A stretch of 42,513 nt of DNA from DASYRM01 sp036004405 (GTDB taxonomy: Bacteria; Acidobacteriota; Vicinamibacteria; Vicinamibacterales; UBA2999): NCBI GenBank assembly GCA_036004405.1, contig DASYRM010000035.1:1-42513 (forward strand), given 5' to 3'. The notes beneath the pieces were generated by a model that did not search any database, was not told the origin of the DNA, and saw only the letters and a program-made list of their open reading frames with translations. Positions 1-8,971 of this stretch are shown one piece after another. Within the stretch, counting starts at the first letter, position 1, and the number at the start of each line of letters is the position of its first letter. The position numbers were made by a program, and so were the translations under genes.

Positions 1-488
1 CGGCGGCGCAGCCCGCCACATTCACGGTCGAGGGGCGCACGGTGCGCCCGCTCGGTGACGAAAACGACAAGGCGTTTGCGCTGGTCAACGCTCTCGACGC
101 CACCCAGCGCGGCCAGGCGATCCTGAACTATCGCGTCGCCGATCTCGTGCTGGGACCCGGCCAGGATGGGCGGACGATTCAGCCGGAGGGGCTGCGCGCG
201 TCGTCGATGACGCCGGCGCAGCAGACGATGCTGCTGGGGATCATCGAGGAGTGGGCGGGCATCATGACCGACGCCTACGCCGCTCCCCGCATGGCCGAGA
301 TCACTGGCAACCTGCCGCAGACCTGGTTTGCCTGGAGCGGCCCCACCACCAACGGCAGCGCGGCCTACTTCCGCGTCCAGGGTCCGACGATCGTCATCGA
401 GTACGCGCCGCAGGGCGGTGTCGATCACATCCACACGATTTACCGCGACCCGACCAACGACTACGGAGCGAAGCTTGCGCGCCGGTAA
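1..488 (+). CDS. DUF3500 family protein, C-terminal part (5' truncated)
   Basis: The reading frame is already open at base 3 and ends with TAA at 486-488, so about 161 C-terminal residues are present and the start lies outside the window. The sequence resembles the DUF3500 family, with a 'QTWFAWSG' stretch, a hydrophobic strand and a late 'GGVDHIHTIYRDPTNDYG' tail. The biochemical role of the family is not known to me. A GTG at 42 lies in the same frame but is internal. The next gene overlaps the 3' end by 14 bp, which suggests translational coupling with the secreted EF-hand protein downstream. Confidence 0.75.
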   Translation, partial: AAQPATFTVEGRTVRPLGDENDKAFALVNALDATQRGQAILNYRVADLVLGPGQDGRTIQPEGLRASSMTPAQQTMLLGIIEEWAGIMTDAYAAPRMAEITGNLPQTWFAWSGPTTNGSAAYFRVQGPTIVIEYAPQGGVDHIHTIYRDPTNDYGAKLARR

Positions 489-1077
489 CGCCGCCTCGGC
501 CCTGCTGCTGGCCGCCATCGTCGCCGCGGCCGGCACGAGAGTGTCGGCACACCGTTACGACGAGTATCTGCAGGCATCGCGGATCGCCATCGCGCCGGCC
601 GTCATCCGTCTCGACGTGAGCCTCACGCCGGGGATCGCGGTGGCCGACGCGGTGATCCGCGACATCGACGCCAATCACGATGCGGTGCTGTCCACTGCCG
701 AATGCACCGCCTATCTGCAGCACGTCCTGCGCGGACTGTCGCTGCGGCTCGACGACGGCCCGGTGCCGTTGACGCTCACCGGATCGAGCGTTCCCGCCGC
801 CGCGGCGCTTCGCGCCGGCGATGCGGCGATCACGCTGCTCGTGGACGCGCGTCTTGTCCAACCAGCGCCCGGGGCGCACCGGCTGTCCTTCCGCAACGCC
901 AACGCGGCCCATGGCGCGGTGTACCTCGCGAACGCGCTGCTGCCGGACGACGATCGCGTGGCGATCACCGGGATGACGCATGCCGTCGATCAGAGCGGCC
1001 TGACGGTCGCCTACAGCCTGCGACCCGTGCGCGACTGGTCGTGGCTGTGGCTCGGCCTGTTTGGCAAGCGGGCCTGA
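475..1077 (+). CDS. Secreted EF-hand-containing protein, 200 aa
   Basis: The start is chosen as TTG at 475 because GGAG at 465-468 lies six bases upstream and a signal peptide follows at once: a basic start, a hydrophobic core at residues 9-19 and a likely cut near 'VSA-HRY' at 25/26. Residues 65-76 read DANHDAVLSTAE, a canonical 12-residue EF-hand loop with acidic or amide ligands at 1, 3 and 5 and Glu at 12, so calcium binding is plausible. No other domain is recognised. The C-terminus is short and basic (LFGKRA) after a Trp-rich stretch. It overlaps the DUF3500 gene and is probably co-expressed with it. Its function is unknown. Confidence 0.65.
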   Translation: MRAGNAASALLLAAIVAAAGTRVSAHRYDEYLQASRIAIAPAVIRLDVSLTPGIAVADAVIRDIDANHDAVLSTAECTAYLQHVLRGLSLRLDDGPVPLTLTGSSVPAAAALRAGDAAITLLVDARLVQPAPGAHRLSFRNANAAHGAVYLANALLPDDDRVAITGMTHAVDQSGLTVAYSLRPVRDWSWLWLGLFGKRA

Positions 1078-1094
1078 AGACCCTGGGCGTGCGA

Positions 1095-1128
1095 CTGACA
1101 GGTATGGCAGTATGGTAGTATTGCCATA
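1095..1128 (+). promoter_or_regulatory. vapBC promoter/operator overlapping the antitoxin start codon
   Basis: A perfect inverted repeat TATGGCA (1103-1109) / TGCCATA (1122-1128) encloses a second copy of the half-site, TATGGTA (1111-1117). Its last base is the A of the vapB ATG. CTGACA (1095-1100) and TAGTAT (1116-1121) could be -35 and -10 boxes with a 15-bp spacer. Transcription would then begin at or next to the ATG. No Shine-Dalgarno is visible, which fits a leaderless mRNA. Autorepression by the VapB-VapC complex at such repeats is usual for the family; here it is inferred. Confidence 0.55.
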
Positions 1129-1406
1129 TGCCCAAGCTGACGTTCTCGCTCGACGAGCGGACGGTCCAGCTCCTGCGTCGCATCTCGGAGCAGAAGCGGA
1201 AAGCGCAGAGCCTGGTGGTGCGCGAAGCGATCGCCGAGTACGGCGCTCGCGAGGACAGGCTGCCCGACGAGGAACGGGAACGACGCCTCGCGGTCATTCG
1301 CGAGCTCACTTCTCAGCCCTCCACCCGCTCCAAGGTTGAGGTCGATCGAGAACTCCGCGACGTCAAGCGGACGCGTCGGACCGGCTGGTTACGCCCATCC
1401 GACTGA
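1128..1406 (+). CDS. vapB: VapB-type antitoxin, ribbon-helix-helix
   Basis: 92 aa. The N-terminal 35 residues have the CopG/ribbon-helix-helix pattern: a short strand 'KLTFSLD' followed by two helices ending 'VVREAIAEY'. This fold dimerises and binds DNA through the strand. The rest is charged and presumably wraps the toxin. The TGA stop overlaps the ATG of the toxin gene by one base (TGATG), the usual arrangement for a toxin-antitoxin pair. It should neutralise the PIN-domain toxin and repress its own promoter at the inverted repeat just upstream. The ribbon-helix-helix type is inferred from pattern only. Confidence 0.78.
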   Translation: MPKLTFSLDERTVQLLRRISEQKRKAQSLVVREAIAEYGAREDRLPDEERERRLAVIRELTSQPSTRSKVEVDRELRDVKRTRRTGWLRPSD

Positions 1407-1789
1407 TGCTCATCCATCTCGACACGTCGGTCCTGATTGACGCATTCACCGGACCACGGCGGGCGCTCGCACACCTTGCGACCGCGACGAGTGCCGGGCA
1501 CGTCATCGCATTTTGTGCGCTGGTGCAGTACGAATGGCTTCGCGGCCCGCGCACGCAAGGCGAAGACGAGGCGGTCCGCCGCTTCTTCGGCAACGACGCA
1601 GTCGTGGCGTTTGGCAGCCGGGAAGCGGAGACCGCCGCTGCTCTCTATCGGCGCGTCAAGCGCGCCCGTCAGCGGCACGCCGACCTCGCGATCGCCGCGT
1701 GCGCCCTCGAACACAACGCCCGCCTCTGGACGCTCAACGAGACGGATTTCGGCGACGTGCCTGGCCTGAAGGTCTATCAGCCGCGGTAG
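1406..1789 (+). CDS. vapC: VapC-type PIN-domain ribonuclease toxin
   Basis: 127 aa, a normal length for VapC. The PIN catalytic acids are visible: D6 in 'HLDTSVLIDA', E43 in 'QYEWLRG', D93 in 'RHADLAIAA' and D114 in 'LNETDF'. Together they bind the metal ions that cut RNA. In characterised VapC proteins the targets are specific tRNAs or rRNA; the target here cannot be read from sequence. Translation is coupled to the antitoxin by the TGATG overlap. The gene ends 13 bp before the convergent DUF192 gene, with a short palindrome between them. All catalytic positions look intact, so the toxin is probably active. Confidence 0.85.
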   Translation: MLIHLDTSVLIDAFTGPRRALAHLATATSAGHVIAFCALVQYEWLRGPRTQGEDEAVRRFFGNDAVVAFGSREAETAAALYRRVKRARQRHADLAIAACALEHNARLWTLNETDFGDVPGLKVYQPR

Positions 1790-1790
1790 C

Positions 1791-1813
1791 GTGGGGCCGC
1801 CTTCAGGCGGCTC
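1791..1813. repeat. Short palindrome of the dispersed 8-4-8 family (copy G)
   Basis: GCCGCC (1796-1801), loop TTCA, GGCGGC (1806-1811). Read on the minus strand the loop is TGAA and the tail is CCCAC, close to the CTAC tail of the other copies. It sits between the convergent vapC and DUF192 stops, and the DUF192 TGA is inside the loop. Confidence 0.6.
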
Positions 1814-2204
1814 GAACGACTTCGAGGAGATCGCCGGGCTGGGTGTCGCGCTCGGCGAGCGTGCCGGCGCGCATTTCAATCACCGCAAACGCACGCAGCG
1901 CCGCGCTCATGCGCCACGGCTTCACGCCGGCGCGCGTCTTCACCACGTGGCCGTCTCGGCGGACGAAGATCAGGTCCAGATCGAACTTCATGAACCAGGT
2001 ATGGACCGCGTTCGACGGCGCGATGAGCATCGCCTCGCCGTCGGCAAGCGAGGTGTGCTTCAGCAGACCGGTCTTGCGCGTCGCGGAATCGAGCGCGGGC
2101 AGGAGCGTGCTGGCCAGCACCTGACCGGTGCGGTGATTGCGCAGACAGAAGCCCGCAGGCGCAGCGTTGACGAGTGGGCGAAGGAAGTGCGGCGCGCGCG
2201 CCAT
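1803..2204 (-). CDS. DUF192 family protein
   Basis: 133 aa. It matches the DUF192 pattern: 'AVHTWFMKFDLDLIFV' in the middle, then 'VKPWR', a 'VIEMRAGT' strand and 'QPGDLLEV' at the end. Family function is not established; members are small beta-rich proteins, often with a signal sequence, which this one lacks. It starts 11 bp after the stop of the sigma-54 response regulator and is the last gene of the pilus operon, so it is probably co-transcribed. No Shine-Dalgarno is seen, which suggests re-initiation. The 3' end runs into a short palindrome shared with the convergent toxin gene. Confidence 0.8.
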   Translation of the reverse strand: MARAPHFLRPLVNAAPAGFCLRNHRTGQVLASTLLPALDSATRKTGLLKHTSLADGEAMLIAPSNAVHTWFMKFDLDLIFVRRDGHVVKTRAGVKPWRMSAALRAFAVIEMRAGTLAERDTQPGDLLEVVRAA

Positions 2205-2215
2205 GAGTCGCCCGG

Positions 2216-3661
<1,446 letters not shown>

Positions 3662-3681
3662 CGGGGCGCTGAGCGCGGCGC

Positions 3682-4365
3682 TTAGCGGAGCCACCCGGGC
3701 GGGACGCCGCTCTTGCGGGCTTCTTCCTGGAGATCGGAGAGATCCTTGGTCTGCTTCTGGATCTCCTTCTTCACGCGATCGAGCTCGGTGAGCGCCCGTT
3801 GCCGATCGGCGGCGACGACGGAACGCTGTGCCGGATCGTCGCGGGCCGAGAAGTCGGCGGAGAGGCCGTTGATCCGGCTCTGGAGCGAGTCGGCAAAGAG
3901 CTTCGACCGATCGAGCGCGTCCTGCAGATCCTTCTGCCGCTTCCGCCACGAGGCCGCATCCCCCTTCGGGTCGGTAGGCCTGGCGTCGGCTTTCTCGTCC
4001 GTCTTTCCGTCGGCCGCCTTCGCGTCGCTCTTGGCGTCCGTCTTCGCGTCCGGTTTGGCGGGCGCCTTCGGGTCGGCCTTCGCGTCGCCATCGGCGGCCT
4101 TGCCGTCGGGCTTGCCGGCAGCCTTGGAATCGTCGGCCGGCGCAGTGGCGGCCGGTGGCGCCGGGCTGGTCGCGGCGGGCGCGGGTGCCGGGCGTAGATC
4201 GTTGTTCGTGTAGGTCTTGCCAGCGCCGTCCTTGCGGCGCGCCTGCTCCTGTTTCGCGACGTCGCCCAGCGACTGCGCGGGCGCTCCGGAGGTGAGCACG
4301 GCGGCAAGAGCCACGACCACGACCAGGACCTGAACGGCGAAGCGGCGAAGGGGCTGGAGATTCAT
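3682..4365 (-). CDS. Secreted protein with Lys/Asp/Ala-rich tract and C-terminal coiled coil
   Basis: 227 aa from ATG 4365, with AGAGG about 11 bases upstream. There is a signal sequence (hydrophobic 12-25, cut after 'APA'), then a 'KTYTNNDL' segment, a Pro/Ala linker, and a long low-complexity tract (about residues 75-135) of repeated D/P-K-A/P units. A helical heptad-like region then runs to the end (KRQKDLQDALDR, 'LDRVKKEIQKQTKDLSDLQ'). I recognise no enzymatic family. The combination looks like a periplasmic spacer ending in a coiled coil. It lies between the minor prepilins and the sigma-54 regulator, so a structural role near the pilus or envelope is possible but unproven. Confidence 0.7.
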   Translation of the reverse strand: MNLQPLRRFAVQVLVVVVALAAVLTSGAPAQSLGDVAKQEQARRKDGAGKTYTNNDLRPAPAPAATSPAPPAATAPADDSKAAGKPDGKAADGDAKADPKAPAKPDAKTDAKSDAKAADGKTDEKADARPTDPKGDAASWRKRQKDLQDALDRSKLFADSLQSRINGLSADFSARDDPAQRSVVAADRQRALTELDRVKKEIQKQTKDLSDLQEEARKSGVPPGWLR

Positions 4366-4417
4366 CACTGGCTGCACCTCTTTTCGGCCGATGTCGCTCG
4401 TCTCCGCATCACGGATT

Positions 4418-5131
4418 TCACGTGATTTCACGCCAGACGCGCACGCGCAGCTGGGTGGCCGGCCAGCGCGGGTCCCGTTCGACGATTGCCTCGACGGTGC
4501 GCCTGGCGCCGGACGGCCCATACGCGCGCGCCTGCATCCATAGCGCGCCCCGACCGGGGTTGGACGGGTTGGCCGCATCCGCCACCGCCGGGGGGCGGCC
4601 GTCGCGCAGCGGCTGGGCGTCGTTCTCCGACGGGTCGTCGGCAACCCAAACTACAAGATACTCCCGCGCTGCCACGGCGGCGTCGGGCAGCAGCTCAGCC
4701 AGCGGGCCCGACGCAAAGAGGGTCCACCGCGGGTTGTTGCGGCCCCAGGGGCGCGCGGCGGTTACGCGGTCCATGTCGGCGTCGCCGCAAGGGGCGGCGC
4801 TTCCGCAGCGCAGGCGGTTGGTTTCCTGCGTCACGTCCAGCTGGCCTCCGTCCGGCAGTCTCACCAGCCCGCCACCGTCGTGGAACGGCGAGGTGACCGC
4901 GCCGGCCAGCACGGCATCCCAGTCCTCCCCCGCCAGGTCGGCAATGGCGCGCTCGAGCGCGGCGTCCGCCGCGTGGAGCGCCTGCACGCCATCCCGCTGG
5001 TTGGCGGCGATGCCGACTTCGATCGTCGTGGTCAGCGCGAGGCTGAGACCCAGGGCCAGCAGCAGCGCGGACGCCGACATCACCGCCACCAGCGCGATGC
5101 CGCGCTCGCTGCTCACCGCGTGCGCGGTCAC
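4418..5131 (-). CDS. PilX-like pilus assembly protein
   Basis: 237 aa from GTG 5131, which overlaps the upstream TGA as GTGA. The N-terminus has a Gly at 11 followed by a long hydrophobic helix ('GIALVAVMSASALLLALGLS'), the single anchor found in PilX-type minor pilins. It lacks the Glu+5 of classical prepilins, as PilX proteins often do. 'ANQRDGVQALHAADAALE' after the helix is characteristic of PilX proteins. Two close cysteines (109 and 115) may form a disulfide. It is the third of three overlapping minor-prepilin genes, which prime pilus assembly at the inner membrane in known systems. Confidence 0.75.
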   Translation of the reverse strand: MTAHAVSSERGIALVAVMSASALLLALGLSLALTTTIEVGIAANQRDGVQALHAADAALERAIADLAGEDWDAVLAGAVTSPFHDGGGLVRLPDGGQLDVTQETNRLRCGSAAPCGDADMDRVTAARPWGRNNPRWTLFASGPLAELLPDAAVAAREYLVVWVADDPSENDAQPLRDGRPPAVADAANPSNPGRGALWMQARAYGPSGARRTVEAIVERDPRWPATQLRVRVWREIT

Positions 5132-6285
5132 GGCGCCGCTCCGAGGTTGCGCGGCGTCACGTCGACGATCACCTGCTGGTCGGGCGCGAAGAACTCCGCC
5201 GTGGCCGACGAGCCGCCTTTCGCGAACAGGCGTCCTGCGGGACCGCGCATCGCGGCCACCGCCACCTGCACGCGCACGCGGACGCGCACCCGGCGGATGC
5301 GCAGCAGGTCGGCGTCGAACCGCGCGGCCTGCGCGCCATCGGGGCACCACGGGCCGTCGCGGAACCAGGCCGGGTCGAGCGGCACCGGCGACGGCGTTGG
5401 CGCGAGCGGTGCCAGCCGCGGCACCGGCCCCGCCGCGTCCATGAACACGCAGTTCTCGCCAGGTCCCCACGCGTCGCGCGCGTCGTTGACGTCGACGTCG
5501 GGCGGCGCGGGGCCGTAGGTGGTGGCCGGCCGCACGGGATCGCCGGCCGCCACGGGCGGAAGCGGGCGTGGCGGAGCGGGCTCGCCGAAGTACTCGACGC
5601 GAAAGTCCACCACGTTGTCCACGACCGGCCGCTCGGTGCGAAAGCCGTCGTATCTCACGAGCTGGAGCGCCCCGGTCGCCACGTCGGACCGTACGAGATA
5701 AGTGGGAGCCATCACCTCCGCCATCACGGCGCCGCCGTCGTAGGACGACGACAGGCCGCTGTGCTGCACCCGCACGCGCGCACCAGCCACGTCGGTCACC
5801 GTGGCCAGATCGAACCTGCCGCGCGGATCGAAGAGAACGACGCGCATGCCGACCGTAAAGCCGCACACACGCTCGTGCACCAGCACGCCGCAGTTGGGCG
5901 CCAGATCGACCAGCAGCTCGCGACCGAGATCGAACGCGTGCAGGACGTCGGCTTCGGCCCGCGTGTCGGGCACATACACGAGGCTCAGCGCGTCGGGCCG
6001 GTAGAAGACGCCGGCGCGCGCGTCGTCGGCCTGGCCGCGGCGATACGGAGCCACGGGCGGAAAGCGCCGCACCAGCGCCCCCGCCAGACTGGTGGACGTG
6101 GGTCCGGCGCCAGCCATCAGCAGATCGCGGCCGAGGGCCGATGCGGCCACGCGGGTGCGCTGCTGCATGTCCGCCACTTCGGGTTGCGCGCGGAACGCCA
6201 GCTGGGCACGGACCGCCGCCGAACCGGCCACGGCGGTGACCGCGAGGAGCACGCCGGAGGCCACGAGCAGCTCCGCCAGGCTCAT
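5128..6285 (-). CDS. PilW-like minor prepilin without a leader peptide
   Basis: 385 aa from ATG 6285, which overlaps the upstream stop as ATGA. The protein opens directly with the mature-type prepilin helix 'MSLAELLVASGVLL', with Glu at position 5. No leader and no Gly/Ala-minus-1 site precede it, because no in-frame start codon occurs close upstream. The remainder is a large globular domain of mixed strands, as in PilW. Near the C-terminus is a short Arg/Val alternating run ('RRVRVRVRVQVAV'). It would act with the PilV- and PilX-like proteins in the pilus priming complex. The missing leader may be real or may signal an unusual start. Confidence 0.75.
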   Translation of the reverse strand: MSLAELLVASGVLLAVTAVAGSAAVRAQLAFRAQPEVADMQQRTRVAASALGRDLLMAGAGPTSTSLAGALVRRFPPVAPYRRGQADDARAGVFYRPDALSLVYVPDTRAEADVLHAFDLGRELLVDLAPNCGVLVHERVCGFTVGMRVVLFDPRGRFDLATVTDVAGARVRVQHSGLSSSYDGGAVMAEVMAPTYLVRSDVATGALQLVRYDGFRTERPVVDNVVDFRVEYFGEPAPPRPLPPVAAGDPVRPATTYGPAPPDVDVNDARDAWGPGENCVFMDAAGPVPRLAPLAPTPSPVPLDPAWFRDGPWCPDGAQAARFDADLLRIRRVRVRVRVQVAVAAMRGPAGRLFAKGGSSATAEFFAPDQQVIVDVTPRNLGAAP

Positions 6286-6764
6286 GGCCGCCGCCTGACG
6301 TGCGTCGTGACGGCGCTCGCCAGCTCCTGCTCGTGCCCGACGCCGAGCACGCGCACCCGCAGGATCAGCAGGTCCGGGCTGCCGTTGGAAAGGGCCACGG
6401 CCCAGCGGCGGCGATAGTGCGTGGCCATCGGCGCTCGATCCCCATCGCCCAGCGGCTGGCTCAGCGCGTCCAGATAGTCCACATAGCCGCCGGTGTCGCG
6501 GCTCAGGACACCCGCAGGTGATGGTTGCAGCGACACGTCGGTGATGGGCTGGCCGGCGTCGTCGAACGACAGCGCCAGCGAGCGCAGCTGATCGATCTTC
6601 TGCCACGCCAGCAGCGTGGCCTCGCTCACATCGCGCGCGCCGGCGGTGGAACCGGTGGCCGCGGCCACGAGCTGCGCCACCGACAGGACGGCACAGCCCA
6701 GGATGGCCGACGCCACCATTACCTCGATGAGGGAGAACCCGGAGGACGACTCGATGCGGGACAT
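6282..6764 (-). CDS. PilV-like minor prepilin
   Basis: 160 aa from ATG 6764. A TTG six codons upstream (6782) is the only other start, and neither has a clear ribosome site. A short leader ends 'SSSG' and is followed by 'FSLIEVMVASAILGCAVL', a textbook class III signal cut by PilD between G and F, with Glu+5. The C-terminal part resembles PilV/GspI proteins. It is the first gene of the pilV-W-X-like trio, all joined by 4-bp overlaps. A cluster of short palindromes lies between it and the kinase gene upstream, so this trio may have its own transcript. Confidence 0.8.
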   Translation of the reverse strand: MSRIESSSGFSLIEVMVASAILGCAVLSVAQLVAAATGSTAGARDVSEATLLAWQKIDQLRSLALSFDDAGQPITDVSLQPSPAGVLSRDTGGYVDYLDALSQPLGDGDRAPMATHYRRRWAVALSNGSPDLLILRVRVLGVGHEQELASAVTTHVRRRP

Positions 6765-6800
6765 CGACGATGCATGGTGCAAACGCCGCGCCCGCCGAAC

Positions 6801-6898
6801 GGGCCACCTAAAGGTGGCCCCTACGACGCGACGGGCCGCCTAAGGGCGGCCCCTACCAGGGGCCAGCACGAAGGGCCACCTGAAGGTGGCCCCCACGA
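6801..6898. repeat. Three tandem copies (A, B, C) of the dispersed 8-4-8 palindrome
   Basis: A: GGGCCACC-TAAA-GGTGGCCC at 6801-6820, tail CTACGA. B: GGGCCGCC-TAAG-GGCGGCCC at 6833-6852, tail CTACCA. C: GGGCCACC-TGAA-GGTGGCCC at 6873-6892, tail CCACGA. The spacing is about 32 and 40 bp. A and B differ by a compensated pair in the stem. They fill the gap between the kinase stop and the PilV-like start. No T-run follows, so they are not standard terminators. Confidence 0.85.
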
Positions 6899-6908
6899 CA
6901 GTGCGGAA

Positions 6909-8195
6909 TCAGCCGATTTCGACGGCTTCGACGGTGGCGGTTTCCGCGTCGTCGGCGCGACGCGGGAACACGATCTGAAACGACGCGCCGCCAAGCGGCG
7001 AATCGGCCACGCTGACGCGGCCGTTGTGCGTGACAACGAGCTTCTGCACGATGGCGAGGCCAAGTCCGGTACCGCGTGAGCGCGTGGTGAAGAACGGCTG
7101 GAAGATCTTGCCGCGCGCCGGCTCGGGGACGCCCGGCCCGTTGTCGTCGACGCTGATGCGGCAGGTTCGCCCGTCCGCCTGCCCGCGGATCTCGACCCGC
7201 GGCGCCACGCCCGCCGCTTCGCACGCTTCGGCGGCGTTGCGAATCAGGTTGCCGAACACCTGGCGCAGCAGCACTTCGTCGCCTTCGATCTCGCCGAAGC
7301 GCCCCTGGACTTCCACGGTGGTCTGCGGCAATTCGAGCGCCAGTTCGTCGACGGCGCGACGGATGACGGCGTCGAGATCGACGGTGGCGCAGACCACCTG
7401 CTCGGGCCGGGCAAACTTGAGGAAATTCGTCACCACGTGCCCGAGCGCCTCGGTCTCCTGCCGGATGCCGTCCACGTAGGGGCGGTACGCCGGCGGCAGA
7501 CCGTCCGGGCGTATCAGCCGGCTGTAGCCGTGGATGGTCGCCAGCCCGTTGCGGAACTCGTGCGCGATGCCGGCGGTAAGCTCGCCCACCCGCGCCAGCG
7601 CCTCCTTGAGCCGCAGCTGCTCTTCGAGCTCCGACATCTGCGTCAGGTCCGAGAACAGGCAGATGACGCCCTGGCTCGAGCCGTCGGCCGCCGAGAGCGG
7701 CGACACCGTGACCGCCAGCTGCGTGACCTCGCCGCGTTTGCACGGGATCCGGCGCCGGGGCACCGGCGCTGCCGTTTCGAGACAGCCCGCGATGACCGCC
7801 TGCAGCTCCGGCGCATCGTCGAGGAACGCACGGTAGTCGCGGCCCACCACGTCGCCCGGCGCGCCCAGCATCCGATGCCCGGCCGGGTTGAGCGTCTCCA
7901 CGCGCCCCTCGCGGTCTACCACCAGAAGCCCCGCGGCTAGGCTCTCCACGATCTGGCCGTTCAGCTGTTCGGACGCGATGGCGCGGATGCTCATCGCGTG
8001 CTCCTGCGCCTTCATCCTCGACACCGCGTCCTGGAGCGCCACCGACAGGAGCGCCGCCTCCGATCCGGTGTCGCGCAGCCGCTGCCGCGCGCCCTTGGCG
8101 GCCGACGACAGCCGCAGCACCGCGAAGATGAGCATCATCACCACGACCACGGTGATCGCCGTGAGCCCCAGGGTGAGGACGCTGTAGTGGGTCAT
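6909..8195 (-). CDS. NtrB-like PAS-histidine kinase (second kinase of the pilus locus, PilS2-like)
   Basis: 428 aa from ATG 8195, ATGA overlap with pilD. One N-terminal membrane helix (about 5-27), a coiled linker, a PAS domain (about 75-185, 'GLLVVDREGRVETLNPAG'), a HisKA domain with the phospho-acceptor H212 in 'GIAHEFRNGLATI', then a HATPase_c domain with N box 'NLIRNAAEA', G1 'DDNGPGVP' and G2 'RGTGLGLAI'. With one membrane helix and a cytoplasmic PAS it probably senses an internal signal. Its likely partner is the NtrC-type regulator at 2216-3661. As I recall, pilD is followed by pilS2 and pilR2 in the M. xanthus locus too, which supports the pairing. Confidence 0.88.
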   Translation of the reverse strand: MTHYSVLTLGLTAITVVVVMMLIFAVLRLSSAAKGARQRLRDTGSEAALLSVALQDAVSRMKAQEHAMSIRAIASEQLNGQIVESLAAGLLVVDREGRVETLNPAGHRMLGAPGDVVGRDYRAFLDDAPELQAVIAGCLETAAPVPRRRIPCKRGEVTQLAVTVSPLSAADGSSQGVICLFSDLTQMSELEEQLRLKEALARVGELTAGIAHEFRNGLATIHGYSRLIRPDGLPPAYRPYVDGIRQETEALGHVVTNFLKFARPEQVVCATVDLDAVIRRAVDELALELPQTTVEVQGRFGEIEGDEVLLRQVFGNLIRNAAEACEAAGVAPRVEIRGQADGRTCRISVDDNGPGVPEPARGKIFQPFFTTRSRGTGLGLAIVQKLVVTHNGRVSVADSPLGGASFQIVFPRRADDAETATVEAVEIG

Positions 8196-8971
8196 CGGTA
8201 GAACGACACGTACCAGTTGAAGATCTGATCGCCGGCCACGGCGGCCACCACCGCGCCCACGGCCAGGAACGTGCCGAACGGCAGCGCCGCCTTCATGCCG
8301 CCGCGCCCCGACGACAGCAGCGCCACGCCGACCAGCGCGCCCGTGAACGACGCGAAGATGAGCGTCACCAGCGTGAGCCGCCAGCCGAGGAAGGCGCCGA
8401 TCATCGCCAGCATCTTCACGTCGCCCATGCCCAGCCCGTCGATGCCGCGCAGCCGGTAGTAGGCCTCGCCGATTACGTAGAGCACGCCGCCGCCGAGGAC
8501 CAGGCCGAGGAGCGATTCCTTCCAGCCGGGCGGCAGGAAGAGGCTGAGTGCGAACCCGATCGGCACGCCGGTCACGGTGATGACGTTGGGCAGGATCCGG
8601 TGCTGGAGATCGATGACGAAGAGCACGATCATCGCGCAGCCGAAGGCGATGCGGACGAAGCCGAGGGGCGTCGCCCCGTAGAGCACATACGCTCCGACGA
8701 AGAGCGCGCCGGTGACGAGCTCGACGATCGGATACATCGCGCTGATGCGCTCCTGGCACGTCCGGCAGCGTCCCCCGAGCGTGAGCCAGGCCACCACCGG
8801 CACGTTCTCGTACCACGACAGCTCGCGCTGGCACTTCGCGCAGCGCGACGCCGGCCACACGACGGACTGCTTGAGCGGCAGCCGGTAGATGCACACGTTC
8901 AGGAAGCTGCCGACGATGAGGCCGAAGGCGGCAAAGAACGTGGCGGCGAGGGCGACCGGCACGCCGTTCAT
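8192..8971 (-). CDS. pilD: Type IV prepilin peptidase/N-methyltransferase PilD
   Basis: 259 aa from ATG 8971. It removes prepilin leaders at the inner membrane and N-methylates the new N-terminus. The cytoplasmic zinc-binding loop is complete: C44-x2-C47 and C69-x2-C72. The two catalytic aspartates of the aspartic peptidase are D121 ('VIDLQHRILPN') and D184 ('GLGMGDVKM', the GxGD motif). Six to eight membrane helices follow. It overlaps the TPR gene upstream and the kinase gene downstream by 4 bp each. Its substrates would be the two major-type pilins and the PilV-like protein in this locus. Confidence 0.95.
   Translation of the reverse strand: MNGVPVALAATFFAAFGLIVGSFLNVCIYRLPLKQSVVWPASRCAKCQRELSWYENVPVVAWLTLGGRCRTCQERISAMYPIVELVTGALFVGAYVLYGATPLGFVRIAFGCAMIVLFVIDLQHRILPNVITVTGVPIGFALSLFLPPGWKESLLGLVLGGGVLYVIGEAYYRLRGIDGLGMGDVKMLAMIGAFLGWRLTLVTLIFASFTGALVGVALLSSGRGGMKAALPFGTFLAVGAVVAAVAGDQIFNWYVSFYR

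Noticed and set aside
6801..6898. Palindromes as Rho-independent terminators
   Set aside because: Strong stems but no T-run on either strand in any copy; the real terminator at 13537-13572 looks different.
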